A stretch of 64,000 nucleotides of DNA from Streptomyces geranii (GTDB lineage Bacteria > Actinomycetota > Actinomycetes > Streptomycetales > Streptomycetaceae), in contig NZ_PJME01000013.1 of the NCBI RefSeq assembly GCF_002954775.1, positions 1-64,000 on the forward strand, in the 5' to 3' direction. The notes under the pieces were generated by a model. The model had not been told where the DNA came from. It saw nothing but the letters and a program-made list of their open reading frames with translations, and made no database searches. The position numbers were made by a program, and so were the translations under genes. Below, in pieces: positions 1 through 8,932 of the stretch (within the stretch, counting starts at the first letter, position 1; each line of letters opens with the position of its first letter).

Positions 1-296
1 CGAAGTGGGAGGTGCTGGAGCGGTTGAACGCATACAGCATTCCGTGTGGGCCGATCCTGTCCACGAGGGAGATCATCGAGGACGCCTCGCTCGCCGCGAA
101 CGACATGATCGTCACGGTCGGGCATCCGGAACGCGGTGAGTTCACCACGGTCGGGAATCCCCTCAAGCTGTCCGACTCCCCCACCCGTATCACCACCCCG
201 CCCCTCCTCGGCGAACACACCGAGGAAATCCTCATCGGCGAACTCGGCCTGACAGCGGACGAGTTGCCGCTCCTCAAGGCACAGGGCGTGATCTGA
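1..296 (+). CDS. CoA-transferase family III (formyl-CoA transferase-like), C-terminal part
   Basis: Only the last 97 or so codons are in the window; the frame is open through base 1 and ends at TGA 294-296. The sequence aligns well with the tail of the complete frc at 12554-13810: both have a PCGPI/PCAPV segment, a V..E....G...TVG.P.K.S segment and the PLLGEH(T/S).E(I/V)L..ELG closing motif. It is therefore a class III CoA-transferase that probably moves CoA between formate and oxalate or a similar acid. It would be the second such enzyme in the oxalate island. The exact substrate cannot be set because the catalytic Asp and glycine loop lie outside the window. Confidence 0.85.
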   Translation, partial: KWEVLERLNAYSIPCGPILSTREIIEDASLAANDMIVTVGHPERGEFTTVGNPLKLSDSPTRITTPPLLGEHTEEILIGELGLTADELPLLKAQGVI

Positions 297-378
297 CCGC
301 CGACGGCCGACGCGGATGCCGACGCCGTTCCGTTCTGCCTCGTTCCGCCCCGTTCCGTCCCGAGTGAGGGAGCCCAGC

Positions 379-933
379 ATGTCCACTCACGCACCCCGTT
401 TCACCACCGAGGCGGTCACAGACCGGCTCGTGGAGTCCAACCGTGCCTACGCCGCCGGGTTTTCCGACCCCGGTATGGGCGCCCGCCCGGTCCTGCGCGT
501 GGCCGTCGTGGCCTGCATGGACGCCCGGATCGATCTGCACGCCGCCCTGGGACTGGAGTTGGGCGACTGCCACACGATCCGCAACGCCGGTGGCGTCGTC
601 ACCGACGACACCATCCGTTCTCTGACGATCAGTCAGCGTGCGCTCGGTACCCGCAGTGTCGTTCTCATCCACCACACAGGCTGCGGTATGCAATCCCTGA
701 CCGAGGACTTCCGGCACGAACTGGAGCTGGAGGTCGGCCAGCGGCCGGCCTGGGCGGTGGAGGCCTTCCGGGACGTCGACCAGGACGTACGGCAGTCGAT
801 GCAGCGCGTACGCACCAACCCGTTCCTGCCGCACACGGACGACGTCCGGGGCTTCGTCTTCGACGTGGCGACCGGGCTGCTGCGGGAGACGGACCCACGC
901 CCCGGCGTCGTAGGCGATCACTCCGAAATCTGA
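379..933 (+). CDS. beta-class carbonic anhydrase
   Basis: This 184-residue protein should interconvert CO2 and bicarbonate in the cytoplasm. It has the beta-class signature CMDAR near residue 50 (Zn Cys plus the Asp-Arg dyad) and HHTGCGM near residue 100 (Zn His and Cys). The length suits short actinobacterial beta enzymes. I chose ATG 379 because a GAGGGAG ribosome site lies about 9 bases upstream; an upstream in-frame start adds only low-complexity sequence. It follows a CoA-transferase gene and precedes an acyl-CoA dehydrogenase-like gene on the same strand. In an oxalate/formate island it could trap CO2 released by decarboxylation and formate oxidation; that role is inferred. Confidence 0.9.
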   Translation: MSTHAPRFTTEAVTDRLVESNRAYAAGFSDPGMGARPVLRVAVVACMDARIDLHAALGLELGDCHTIRNAGGVVTDDTIRSLTISQRALGTRSVVLIHHTGCGMQSLTEDFRHELELEVGQRPAWAVEAFRDVDQDVRQSMQRVRTNPFLPHTDDVRGFVFDVATGLLRETDPRPGVVGDHSEI

Positions 934-952
934 AGTCCGAAGGGGGCAACCC

Positions 953-1735
953 GTGTCGTACCGCACCGCTCTCACGGAAGTACTCACTCGCGCTGTCGCG
1001 CCCTGCGCCGAACTGACCGCCCTGGAGGGCAGGTTCCCCCGTGGCGCGGTGACGGCCTTCGGGGCGACCGGGCTGCTGGGGCTCACCGTCTCCACCGAGT
1101 TCGGCGGCGCCGGACTGGGGCTGCCGGAAGCCGCCGAGGTGGTGGCGCGGACGGCCCGGGTCTGCCCGGCGACAGCGGCCGTACTCCGGTCCCACTACAC
1201 GGCGGTCGCCGTCATCGAGGCGTACGGCAGCCCCTGGGTGCGCGGCGAGGTCGCCGTCGGCCGCCACCTCGGCAGCCTCGCCCTCACCGAGGACGCCACC
1301 GGCGGACTGGATACGGAGGCCCAACTGCGCCTGCCGCGCGGCACGGCCGTGCGCTCCGGTGGCGTGGTCGCCCTGCGCGGGCACAAGCGCGGGGTCGTCG
1401 CGGCAGGGGAGGCCGACAGTTACGTCTGGTCCTCCCGGCCGCTCGGCACACCCGACGGGCTGACCCTCTGGGGCGTCCCGGCACACGCCCCCGACCTGTT
1501 CGTGCCTGCCTGGCCCGACGCGACCGGGCCACCCGGCAGCTCCACGTCCACCGTGTTCGCCGACCCGGTGCTCGTGCCCGCCGAGGCGAGGCTCGGCACG
1601 GACGGCGCCGGGTTCGACATCGTGCTCGGTACGGTCCTGCCGTGGCTGCTCGAACTACGGGCCGCCGCCGACACCCAGGCCTACCACCTCACGCCCGTCG
1701 GAGTCCGGACCGCAGAATCCCTCGCGCCGTCCTGA
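953..1735 (+). CDS. acyl-CoA dehydrogenase-like protein, short, lacking the C-terminal domain
   Basis: GTG start, 260 residues, 19 bases after the carbonic anhydrase gene. The N-terminal half resembles the alpha-helical and beta domains of acyl-CoA dehydrogenases: GATGLLGLTVSTEFGGAGL near residue 38, and a LALTED segment near residue 110 that normally contacts FAD. The family is usually about 380 residues, and the C-terminal helical domain carrying the catalytic Glu and part of the FAD site is missing. The frame ends without a recognisable continuation in the other frames downstream. It may be a decayed gene or a specialised short paralog; function unknown. Confidence 0.6.
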   Translation: MSYRTALTEVLTRAVAPCAELTALEGRFPRGAVTAFGATGLLGLTVSTEFGGAGLGLPEAAEVVARTARVCPATAAVLRSHYTAVAVIEAYGSPWVRGEVAVGRHLGSLALTEDATGGLDTEAQLRLPRGTAVRSGGVVALRGHKRGVVAAGEADSYVWSSRPLGTPDGLTLWGVPAHAPDLFVPAWPDATGPPGSSTSTVFADPVLVPAEARLGTDGAGFDIVLGTVLPWLLELRAAADTQAYHLTPVGVRTAESLAPS

Positions 1736-1819
1736 ACTCCGGCCTGGCAAAAGCCCGTTCGGCTGCCTCGGCCGAAGTCGCTTTCGGTCGAGGCCAGTTC
1801 TGGAAGAGTCTGGTCGAGG

Positions 1820-2509
1820 TCAGCTCTGGCCCGCTCCTGCGGCGATCTGCTTGCGGTAGAACTCGGCCGTCCGCTCGGTGTGCTTGCGCATGACCTCGCC
1901 CGCGCGGTCCGGGTCGCCCTTCTCGATGGCCTTGATGAGCTGCGTGTGCTCGTTCCAGGCTTCCTTGCCGCGGGGCTTCGCGATGGGCGTGTAGTACCAG
2001 CGCACCTTCTGGCCCACCTGCGAGAGCATCTCGGCCAGTACGTCGTTCGCGGCCAGGGACGTGACGTACGCGTGCAGGGCCGTGTTGGCCGCGACCAGGC
2101 GCTCGACGTCACCGGCGGCGAGCGCGTCGACGCCTTCGTTCTGCAGTTCGCAGAGCTGCTCGACGTCCTCGGACTTCGCGTTGCGGGCGGCGAGCTGGGC
2201 CGAGTAGGTCTCCAGCACCGAGCGCACACCGAGCAGTTGGGCGGCCTCTTCGGCGGTGGGGGAGTGGACGAAGGCGCCCTGCGCGGGCCGCAGGTCGACC
2301 CAGCCGGCGGTCTGCAGCCGCTGCAGCGCCTCGCGGACCGGCTGCCGGCTGACCCCGAGGTGTTCGGCGAGTTCGGCCTCGACCAGGTGCTGGCCGGGCT
2401 TGAGCGAGCCGTTGACGATCAGTTCGGTCAGCGCGTCGTACACGGCCTGGCGCAGTGGAGCCGGGCGGGTGACGCGCCGGGACGCTGCGGCTGTGAGTGC
2501 CTCGCGCAT
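1820..2509 (-). CDS. GntR-family (FCD subfamily) transcriptional regulator
   Basis: 229 residues starting at ATG 2509. The N-terminal winged helix holds the recognition segment HLGVSRQPVREALQRL near residue 50, followed by a GWVDLRPAQGAFVH wing. The C-terminal all-helical FCD domain (from about residue 90) normally binds a small carboxylate with a metal. It is divergent from fdsGBAD, and the 282-base gap contains GCATAC/GTATGC and CTGTATACAG palindromes, so it probably represses itself and the formate dehydrogenase operon. Its recognition helix is identical to that of the GntR at 15633-16328, suggesting shared operators. The ligand is likely an intermediate of oxalate or formate breakdown (inferred). 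Confidence 0.9.
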   Translation of the reverse strand: MREALTAAASRRVTRPAPLRQAVYDALTELIVNGSLKPGQHLVEAELAEHLGVSRQPVREALQRLQTAGWVDLRPAQGAFVHSPTAEEAAQLLGVRSVLETYSAQLAARNAKSEDVEQLCELQNEGVDALAAGDVERLVAANTALHAYVTSLAANDVLAEMLSQVGQKVRWYYTPIAKPRGKEAWNEHTQLIKAIEKGDPDRAGEVMRKHTERTAEFYRKQIAAGAGQS

Positions 2510-2586
2510 GGTTGTCCCGTTCCGCCGCCGGGCCGACGGCTTTGCCAAGAGAGGGGTCGTCGAGAGAGTTGCCGACAACGGTTTCA

Positions 2587-2606
2587 GCATACAGGTTTTG
2601 GTATGC
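2587..2606. promoter_or_regulatory. Candidate GntR operator 1 (GCATAC-N8-GTATGC)
   Basis: A perfect 6-base inverted repeat, GCATAC and GTATGC with an 8-base spacer, lies 78 bases upstream of the GntR start codon on the minus-strand side. It belongs to the same ATAC/GTAT-rich group as the sites at 2709 and 14359-14394. The assignment to GntR is by position and by symmetry. Confidence 0.5.
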
Positions 2607-2708
2607 AACATGGCGTGGTCTGTCGATCGTGGACCGCCTCCCCTGCGATGTTCCCCTCGATCGTGTGAAGCGGTGAAGCGCACTTGACGACCACTTGTCG
2701 TCTGTCGT

Positions 2709-2728
2709 CTGTATACAGAAGCCTGTAT
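2709..2728. promoter_or_regulatory. Candidate GntR operator 2 (CTGTATACAG plus CTGTAT)
   Basis: CTGTATACAG at 2709-2718 is a perfect 10-base palindrome, followed by a further CTGTAT at 2723-2728. It sits about 65-80 bases upstream of fdsG. Similar ACAGTATACAG and GTCTACAG words precede other genes of the island, which supports a common regulator. Confidence 0.5.
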
Positions 2729-2791
2729 GGGGTATCGTCTCAGTCTCCTGCAACTTTCGCCGGGGACCGCGTTTCGGAAGGCGGAGCGAAC

Positions 2792-3295
2792 ATGACGACC
2801 AGCGGGAGCGATGTGACGGTCGAGAGTGTGGTCCGGAGGGTGGTGGCCGAGCATCGGGGCCGACGCGGCCCGCTGCTGCCCGTACTGCACGCGGTCCAGG
2901 CCGAGTTGGGCCATGTGCCGCAGGAGGCGATTCCGGTGCTGGCCGACGCGCTCAACCTCTCCCGGGCGGATGTCCACGGGGTGGTGACCTTCTACCACGA
3001 CTTCCGCCGCGAGCCCGCGGGCCGCAACACGGTACGCATCTGCCGGGCCGAGGCCTGTCAGGCCCTGGGCGCCGACCGCCTCGTGAACTACGCGCGCGAG
3101 AGCGGACTGCCCCTGGGGGAGACGTCGCCGGACGGTTCGGTGACCGTCGAGCAGGTCTTCTGCCTGGGCAACTGCGCGCTGGGACCGTCGGTCGAGGCGA
3201 ACGGACGGCTGCACGGACGGGTGAGCCCGGCCCGACTGGGCTCCCTCCTCAACGGCACGCGCGACGCGACGCTCAACGGGACGGTCTCCTCATGA
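2792..3295 (+). CDS. fdsG: NAD-dependent formate dehydrogenase gamma subunit (NuoE-like)
   Basis: 167 residues from ATG 2792. It is a thioredoxin-fold [2Fe-2S] protein of the NuoE/FdsG type, with ligand cysteines in CRAEAC (residues about 91-96) and CLGNC (about 127-131). In the soluble FdsGBA complex it passes electrons between the NADH-oxidoreductase subunit and the other clusters. The stop overlaps the start of fdsB (ATGA), so the two should be translationally coupled. Position as the first gene of a G-B-A-D operon is the classic fds order and separates it from complex I nuoE. Confidence 0.9.
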   Translation: MTTSGSDVTVESVVRRVVAEHRGRRGPLLPVLHAVQAELGHVPQEAIPVLADALNLSRADVHGVVTFYHDFRREPAGRNTVRICRAEACQALGADRLVNYARESGLPLGETSPDGSVTVEQVFCLGNCALGPSVEANGRLHGRVSPARLGSLLNGTRDATLNGTVSS

Positions 3296-4914
3296 ACAAC
3301 TCCGCTCACCCCGCCCACTCCACGGCGACGGTCTACGTCCCCCGCGACTCGGCGGCCAGGTCCGTCGGCGCGGACGAGGTCGCCGGTGCCCTCCAACGCG
3401 CCGCCACGCGCGGGGACTTCGCCATCGACGTCGTACGCAACGGATCGCGCGGCCTGCTCTGGCTGGAGCCGATGGTCGAGGTCGTGACCCCGCAGGGCCG
3501 CGTCGGCTACGGCCCGGTCGCCGCCGAGGACGTGGACGCGCTGCTCGCCGCAGGCATGCTGGACGGCGCCGAACACCCCCTGCGCCTCGGCCTGGTCGAC
3601 GAACTGCCCTGGCTGGCCCGCCAGAACCGCGTCACCTTCGCCAGGGTCGGCGTGACCGACCCCCTGTCCCCACAGGAGTATGTCGAGCATGGCGGCCTCG
3701 CCGGACTGCGCGCCGCCCTGGACATGACGCCCGCCGACGTCGTCGCCCAGGTCACCGAATCCGGACTTCGCGGTCGCGGCGGCGCCGGATTCCCGGCCGG
3801 GATCAAGTGGAAGACGGTGCTGGACTGCGCCGACGAGCTGAAGTTCGTCTGCTGCAACGCCGACGAGGGCGACAGCGGTACCTTCGCCGACCGCATGGTC
3901 ATGGAGGGCGACCCCTTCCTCCTCGTCGAGGGCATGACGATCGCCGCGTACGCGGTCGGCGCGAGCGAGGGGTACGTCTACGTCCGCTCCGAATACCCGG
4001 ACGCCATCGCCACCTTGCGCGAGGCGATCGAACTTGCCCGCGAGCAGGGCTGGTTGGGCAAGAACATCCTCGGCTCCGCGCTCGACTTCGACCTGCATGT
4101 CCGCGTCGGGGCGGGCGCGTACATCTGCGGCGAGGAGACCTCGATGCTGGAGAGCCTGGAGGGGAAGCGGGGCATGGTCCGCGCGAAGCCGCCGATCCCG
4201 GCGATCGAGGGCCTGTTCGGCAAACCGACCGTGGTGAACAACGTCCTCACCCTGACCACCGTCCCGGTCGTCCTCGCGAACGGCGCGAAGGCCTACCAGG
4301 ACCTCGGCGTCGGCCGCTCGCGAGGCACCCAGGTGTTCCAGCTCGGCGGCAACATCGCGCGCGGCGGCATCGTGGAGACCGCCTTCGGCATCACCCTGCG
4401 CGAGTTGATCGAGGACTACGGCGGCGGGACGCACACCGGGCGGCCGGTCCGTACAGTCCAGGTCGGCGGACCGCTCGGAGCGTATCTGCCGGAGTCGCTG
4501 TTCGATCTGCCCATGGACTACGAGGCGTTCGCCGAGGCGGGCGCGATGCTCGGGCACGGCGGGATCGTCGTCTTCGACGACAGCGTCGACATGGCGGCGC
4601 AGGCCCGCTTCGCGATGGAGTTCTGCGCCGAGGAGTCCTGCGGCAAGTGCACCCCCTGCAGAGTCGGTTCGGTGCGCGGGGTCGAGGTGATCGACAAGAT
4701 CGTCGCCGGTACGCATCGCGACGAGAACCTCGCCCTGCTCGAAGACCTCTGCGACCTGATGACCGACGGATCGCTGTGCGCGATGGGCGGGCTGACCCCG
4801 ATGCCCGTCCGCAGCGCCCTCACGCACTTCCCCGACGACTTCCTCGGCGGTCGTCGGCTCTTGGAGATCCACCCCGTACAGGCGAGCGGCGTGAGGACGG
4901 AGGGAACGGCATGA
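3292..4914 (+). CDS. fdsB: NAD-dependent formate dehydrogenase beta subunit (NuoF-like)
   Basis: 540 residues from ATG 3292, overlapping the fdsG stop by 4 bases. An N-terminal extension of about 130 residues precedes the NuoF core. The core shows the FMN/NAD segment GLRGRGGAGFPAG (about residue 156), ICGEETSMLESLEGKRG (about 280) and the [4Fe-4S] motif ESCGKCTPCR (about 447) with a further Cys near residue 495. This is the diaphorase subunit: it takes electrons via FMN and reduces NAD+ to NADH in the cytoplasm. It overlaps the fdsA start by 4 bases. Confidence 0.92.
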   Translation: MNNSAHPAHSTATVYVPRDSAARSVGADEVAGALQRAATRGDFAIDVVRNGSRGLLWLEPMVEVVTPQGRVGYGPVAAEDVDALLAAGMLDGAEHPLRLGLVDELPWLARQNRVTFARVGVTDPLSPQEYVEHGGLAGLRAALDMTPADVVAQVTESGLRGRGGAGFPAGIKWKTVLDCADELKFVCCNADEGDSGTFADRMVMEGDPFLLVEGMTIAAYAVGASEGYVYVRSEYPDAIATLREAIELAREQGWLGKNILGSALDFDLHVRVGAGAYICGEETSMLESLEGKRGMVRAKPPIPAIEGLFGKPTVVNNVLTLTTVPVVLANGAKAYQDLGVGRSRGTQVFQLGGNIARGGIVETAFGITLRELIEDYGGGTHTGRPVRTVQVGGPLGAYLPESLFDLPMDYEAFAEAGAMLGHGGIVVFDDSVDMAAQARFAMEFCAEESCGKCTPCRVGSVRGVEVIDKIVAGTHRDENLALLEDLCDLMTDGSLCAMGGLTPMPVRSALTHFPDDFLGGRRLLEIHPVQASGVRTEGTA

Positions 4915-7727
4915 CACTCCTCAAGGAACCGGACTTCGGCACCCCGGAACGGCCCGGCCCGGCAACGGTGTCGGTGGAGGTCGACGGCTTCCCGGTGAGC
5001 GTCCCCGAGGGCACCTCGGTGATGCGCGCCGCAGCCCAAACAGGCGTCGACATACCGAAGTTGTGTGCCACCGACAGCCTGGAGGCCTTCGGCTCCTGCC
5101 GGTTGTGCGTCGTCGAGATCGACGGCCGGCGCGGCACCCCGGCATCCTGCACCACACCGTGCGCAGACGGCATGAAGGTCAGCACCCAGACGCCGAAGGT
5201 GGAGAAGCTCCGCCAGGGCGTCATGGAGCTGTACATCTCCGATCACCCCCTCGACTGCCTCACCTGCCCGGCCAACGGCGACTGCGAACTCCAGGACATG
5301 GCAGGCGTGGTGGGGCTCCGGCAGGTCCGCTACGGCTACGAGGGCGCCAACCACCTCGAAGCGGAGAAGGACACCTCCAACCCCTACTTCGACTTCGACC
5401 CGTCCAAGTGCATCGCCTGCTCCCGCTGCGTACGGGCCTGCGGCGAGGTGCAGGGCACCTTCGCGCTCACCATCGAGGGACGCGGCTTCGACTCCAAGGT
5501 CTCACCGGGGGCGGGGGAGTCCTTCATGGACTCCGAGTGCGTCTCCTGCGGCGCGTGCGTCCAGGCCTGCCCGACGTCGACGCTCCAGGAGCGCTCGGTC
5601 GTCGAACTCGGCATGCCCACCAGGTCAGTTGTGACCACCTGCGCGTACTGCGGTGTCGGCTGCTCCTTCAAGGCCGAGCTGCGCGGCGACGAACTCGTGC
5701 GGATGGTGCCCCACAAGGACGGCGGCGCCAACGAGGGCCACTCCTGCGTGAAGGGCCGCTTCGCCTTCGGCTACGCCACCCATCCCGACCGCGTCCTCAA
5801 GCCCATGGTCCGCGATCGGATCACCGACCCCTGGCGCGAGGTCGAGTGGGAGGAGGCGATCGGCACGGTCGCCCGGCGCATGCGCGAACTCCAGGACCGG
5901 TACGGCACCAGCTCCGTCGGCGCCATCACCTCCTCGCGCTGCACCAACGAAGAGGTGTACGTCGTACAGAAGATGGTGCGCGCCGCCTTCGGCAACAACA
6001 ACGTCGACACCTGCGCCCGCGTCTGCCACTCACCCACCGGCTACGGACTCAAGCAGACCTTCGGCGAGTCGGCGGGCACCCAGGACTTCCGTTCCGTGGC
6101 CGAGGCCGACGTCATCATGGTCATCGGCGCCAACCCCACCGACGGACACCCGGTGTTCGCGTCCCGCATGAAGCGACGCCTGCGCGAGGGCGCCAAGTTG
6201 ATCGTCGTCGACCCGCGCCGCATCGACCTCGTACGCTCCCCGCACATCGAGGCCCAGCACCACCTCCAGCTCAGGCCGAGCACCAATGTCGCCGTCGTCA
6301 ACGCCATGGCCCATGTGGTGGTCACCGAGGGCCTGGTGGACCGGCAGTTCGTGGACGCCAGGTGCGAGGACTTCGACGACTGGGCCGAGTTCATCGCCCG
6401 CCCCGAGAACAGCCCGGAGGCCGTCGAGCCGATCACCGGCGTACCGGCCGCCGAACTCCGGGCGGCGGCACGGCTGTACGCGACCGCGCCCAACGGAGCC
6501 ATCTACTACGGCCTCGGTGTCACCGAGCACAGCCAGGGCTCAACCATGGTCATGGGAATGGCCAACCTCGCGATGGCGTGCGGCAACATCGGCCGGGACG
6601 GCGTCGGCGTGAACCCGCTGCGCGGCCAGAACAACGTGCAAGGCTCCTGCGACATGGGCTCGTTCCCGCACGAACTCCCCGGCTACCGCCATGTGTCGGA
6701 CGACGCGGTACGCACCGTCTTCGAGAACCTCTGGGGCGGAACCCTCCTGGCCGAGCCGGGACTTCGCATCCCCAACATGTTCGACGCGGCGATCGACGGC
6801 ACATTCCGCGGCCTGTTCGTGCACGGCGAGGACATCGCCCAGTCGGACCCCAACCTCAAGCACGTCACCGCCGCCCTCGAAGCGATGGAACTGGTCGTCG
6901 TACAGGACCTGTTCCTCAACGAGACCGCCAAGTTCGCGCACGTCTTCCTGCCCGGCGCCTCGTTCCTGGAGAAGGACGGCACGTTCACCAACGCTGAACG
7001 CCGGATCAACCGGGTGCGCGCGGTGATGAAACCGAAGACGGGCAAGCACGAGTGGCAGATCGTCAGCGAGATAGCCACCGCGATGGGTTACCCGATGGCG
7101 TACGACCATCCACGCACGATCATGGAAGAAATCGCCTCCGTCACACCGACGTTCACCGGAGTCTCCTTCGAGCTGCTCGACAAGCTCGGCAGCGTCCAGT
7201 GGCCGTGCAACGAGGCGGCGCCGGAGGGCACGCCCATCATGCACGTCGACGAATTCGTGCGCGGCAAGGGCAGGTTCGTGGTCACCTCCTACGTACCGAC
7301 CAACGAACGCAGCACCCGCCGCTTCCCGTTGGTACTCACCACCGGACGCATCCTCAGCCAGTACAACGTCGGCGCGCAGACCCGCCGTACCGGCAACGTC
7401 GCCTGGCACCCCGAGGACATCCTCGAACTGCATCCGCACGACGCCGAGGACCGGGGCATCAAGGACGGCGACATGGTCACCCTGGCCAGCCGCGTCGGGC
7501 GTACGACGCTGCGGGCGGAGATCTCCGACCGGATGCCCACCGGCGTCGTGTACACCACCTTCCACCACCCCGTGACCGGCGCGAACGTCGTGACCACGGA
7601 GAACTCGGACTGGGCGACCAACTGCCCCGAGTACAAGGTGACCGCCGTACAGGTCGGCCTCGCGCGTCCGGAGCGACAGAGCGACACCGAGGCCACCGGC
7701 AACGACCTTGTCACGGTGGTGGATTGA
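4911..7727 (+). CDS. fdsA: NAD-dependent formate dehydrogenase alpha (catalytic) subunit
   Basis: 938 residues, molybdopterin oxidoreductase that oxidises formate to CO2. Domains in order: N-terminal [2Fe-2S] domain (C52, C63, C66, C80/C84), the His-ligated cluster (H112, C116, C119, C125), two ferredoxin-type [4Fe-4S] motifs (C167-C177 and C210-C220), the cluster next to the cofactor (C244, C247, C251, C279) and then the bis-MGD domains. The catalytic pair is C372-H373 in ARVCHSPTGYG, so it is a cysteine enzyme, not selenocysteine. Size and cysteine pattern match the soluble oxygen-tolerant FdsA type. It is coupled to fdsB by an ATGA overlap. Confidence 0.95.
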   Translation: MTLLKEPDFGTPERPGPATVSVEVDGFPVSVPEGTSVMRAAAQTGVDIPKLCATDSLEAFGSCRLCVVEIDGRRGTPASCTTPCADGMKVSTQTPKVEKLRQGVMELYISDHPLDCLTCPANGDCELQDMAGVVGLRQVRYGYEGANHLEAEKDTSNPYFDFDPSKCIACSRCVRACGEVQGTFALTIEGRGFDSKVSPGAGESFMDSECVSCGACVQACPTSTLQERSVVELGMPTRSVVTTCAYCGVGCSFKAELRGDELVRMVPHKDGGANEGHSCVKGRFAFGYATHPDRVLKPMVRDRITDPWREVEWEEAIGTVARRMRELQDRYGTSSVGAITSSRCTNEEVYVVQKMVRAAFGNNNVDTCARVCHSPTGYGLKQTFGESAGTQDFRSVAEADVIMVIGANPTDGHPVFASRMKRRLREGAKLIVVDPRRIDLVRSPHIEAQHHLQLRPSTNVAVVNAMAHVVVTEGLVDRQFVDARCEDFDDWAEFIARPENSPEAVEPITGVPAAELRAAARLYATAPNGAIYYGLGVTEHSQGSTMVMGMANLAMACGNIGRDGVGVNPLRGQNNVQGSCDMGSFPHELPGYRHVSDDAVRTVFENLWGGTLLAEPGLRIPNMFDAAIDGTFRGLFVHGEDIAQSDPNLKHVTAALEAMELVVVQDLFLNETAKFAHVFLPGASFLEKDGTFTNAERRINRVRAVMKPKTGKHEWQIVSEIATAMGYPMAYDHPRTIMEEIASVTPTFTGVSFELLDKLGSVQWPCNEAAPEGTPIMHVDEFVRGKGRFVVTSYVPTNERSTRRFPLVLTTGRILSQYNVGAQTRRTGNVAWHPEDILELHPHDAEDRGIKDGDMVTLASRVGRTTLRAEISDRMPTGVVYTTFHHPVTGANVVTTENSDWATNCPEYKVTAVQVGLARPERQSDTEATGNDLVTVVD

Positions 7728-7728
7728 C

Positions 7729-7941
7729 ATGACAGCGACCGTGCCGTCGGAGCGCAGGATGGCCAACGACATCGCCAGAAACCTCGGACACCTGCCGGGG
7801 GAGCGGGCCGCCGAGGAGATCGCCGGCCACATCGGCAGGTTCTGGGATCCGCGCATGCGTACCAGACTTTACGAGTTCGTCGACGCCGGAGCGGACGGGC
7901 TTGACCCCCTGGTGGTCGCCGCCGTGAAGCTCCTGCGCTGA
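7729..7941 (+). CDS. fdsD: Formate dehydrogenase delta subunit
   Basis: 70-residue protein beginning one base after the fdsA stop. It matches the small FdsD family: an N-terminal segment with RMANDIARNLGH, then AAEEIAGHIGRFWDPRMR, typical of the accessory subunit that stabilises or helps mature the soluble formate dehydrogenase. The known order in proteobacteria is fdsGBACD; here fdsC (the FdhD-type sulfurtransferase) is absent between A and D. Confidence 0.9.
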   Translation: MTATVPSERRMANDIARNLGHLPGERAAEEIAGHIGRFWDPRMRTRLYEFVDAGADGLDPLVVAAVKLLR

Positions 7942-7984
7942 CCCGCCGCGTACGCTGACGGCCCCGGACGGAGAGGAGTCGTTC

Positions 7985-8923
7985 ATGCTGTTCCGGCAGC
8001 TGGAGTACTTCGTGGCGGTGGCGAGGGAACGGCACTTCGCCCGGGCGGCGGAGTCCTGTTACGTGTCCCAGCCGGCGCTCTCGGCGGCGATAGCCAAGCT
8101 GGAACGGGAGTTGAACGTCACCCTCATCAACCGAGGGCACAACTACCAGGGCCTCACCCCGGAAGGCGAACGGCTCGTCGTCTGGGCCAAACGCATCCTC
8201 GCCGAACAGGACGCCTTCAAGGCCGAGGTGGCCGCCGTGCAGTCCGGCATCACGGGCACCCTGCGGCTCGGGACGGACCCCACGGCGTCCACGACCCTCG
8301 CACTGCCCGTGGCCGCCTTCTGCGCGGCGCACCCACTGGCCAAGGTGCAGGTCCGCTCCCGGCTGTCGACCAAGGAACTCCACCGCCAACTGCGGGACTT
8401 CGAACTGGACGTGGCCATCGCCCACTTCGACCCGGGCGACCTGGAGGGCCTCCAGGTCGTCCCCCTCTACCAGGAGCGGTACATGCTGCTGGTGTCCGAC
8501 GACCAACTCGTCGCGCAGTCCGCCACCGTGACATGGGCGGACGCGGCCCAGCTCCCGCTCGCGCTCCTGACACCGGACATGCGTATCCGGCAGATTGTAG
8601 ACACCGTGTTCGCGGAAAAGGGGTTCGTGGTGACCCCGCAGGTCGAGACGGACTCCATCGCCTCCCTCTACGCCCATGTGGGCGGCGGCGGTTGGGCGAG
8701 CATCGTGCCGCACACCTGGCTGCGCGCGATGCCGGTGGTCGGCCGGACGAGAGCGCTGCCGCTGGTCGACCCGGAGGCCGGCGCCCAGGTCTCGGTCGCG
8801 ATCCACGCGGCCACGCCCGGCTCGGTCGCCGCCCGCGCTTTCGTCAACGCGGCCACAGGTCTGTCCCTGGACGACTTCTTCGCCCGCCCGCTGCCGACGC
8901 CGACCGAGCCCCGCGTGCGCTGA
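7985..8923 (+). CDS. LysR-family transcriptional regulator
   Basis: 312 residues from ATG 7985 with GGAGAGGAG upstream. The N-terminal HTH is typical (FRQLEYFVAVARERHFARAA then SQPALSAAIAKLERELN), followed by a periplasmic-binding-like effector domain from about residue 90. It is 44 bases downstream of fdsD on the same strand and convergent with the acyl-CoA ligase. LysR-type ATAG-N7-YTAT boxes are found at 10601 and 10649, between the ligase and oxc, and these are the best candidates for its targets (inferred). The co-inducer is unknown; oxalate or formate would fit the setting. Confidence 0.93.
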   Translation: MLFRQLEYFVAVARERHFARAAESCYVSQPALSAAIAKLERELNVTLINRGHNYQGLTPEGERLVVWAKRILAEQDAFKAEVAAVQSGITGTLRLGTDPTASTTLALPVAAFCAAHPLAKVQVRSRLSTKELHRQLRDFELDVAIAHFDPGDLEGLQVVPLYQERYMLLVSDDQLVAQSATVTWADAAQLPLALLTPDMRIRQIVDTVFAEKGFVVTPQVETDSIASLYAHVGGGGWASIVPHTWLRAMPVVGRTRALPLVDPEAGAQVSVAIHAATPGSVAARAFVNAATGLSLDDFFARPLPTPTEPRVR

Positions 8924-8932
8924 ACTCCCCGT

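Noticed and set aside
1758..1776. Small hairpin (TTCGGC/GCCGAA) between the acyl-CoA dehydrogenase-like and GntR genes
   Set aside because: The stem is only 6 base pairs with no T-tract; too weak to call a terminator with confidence.
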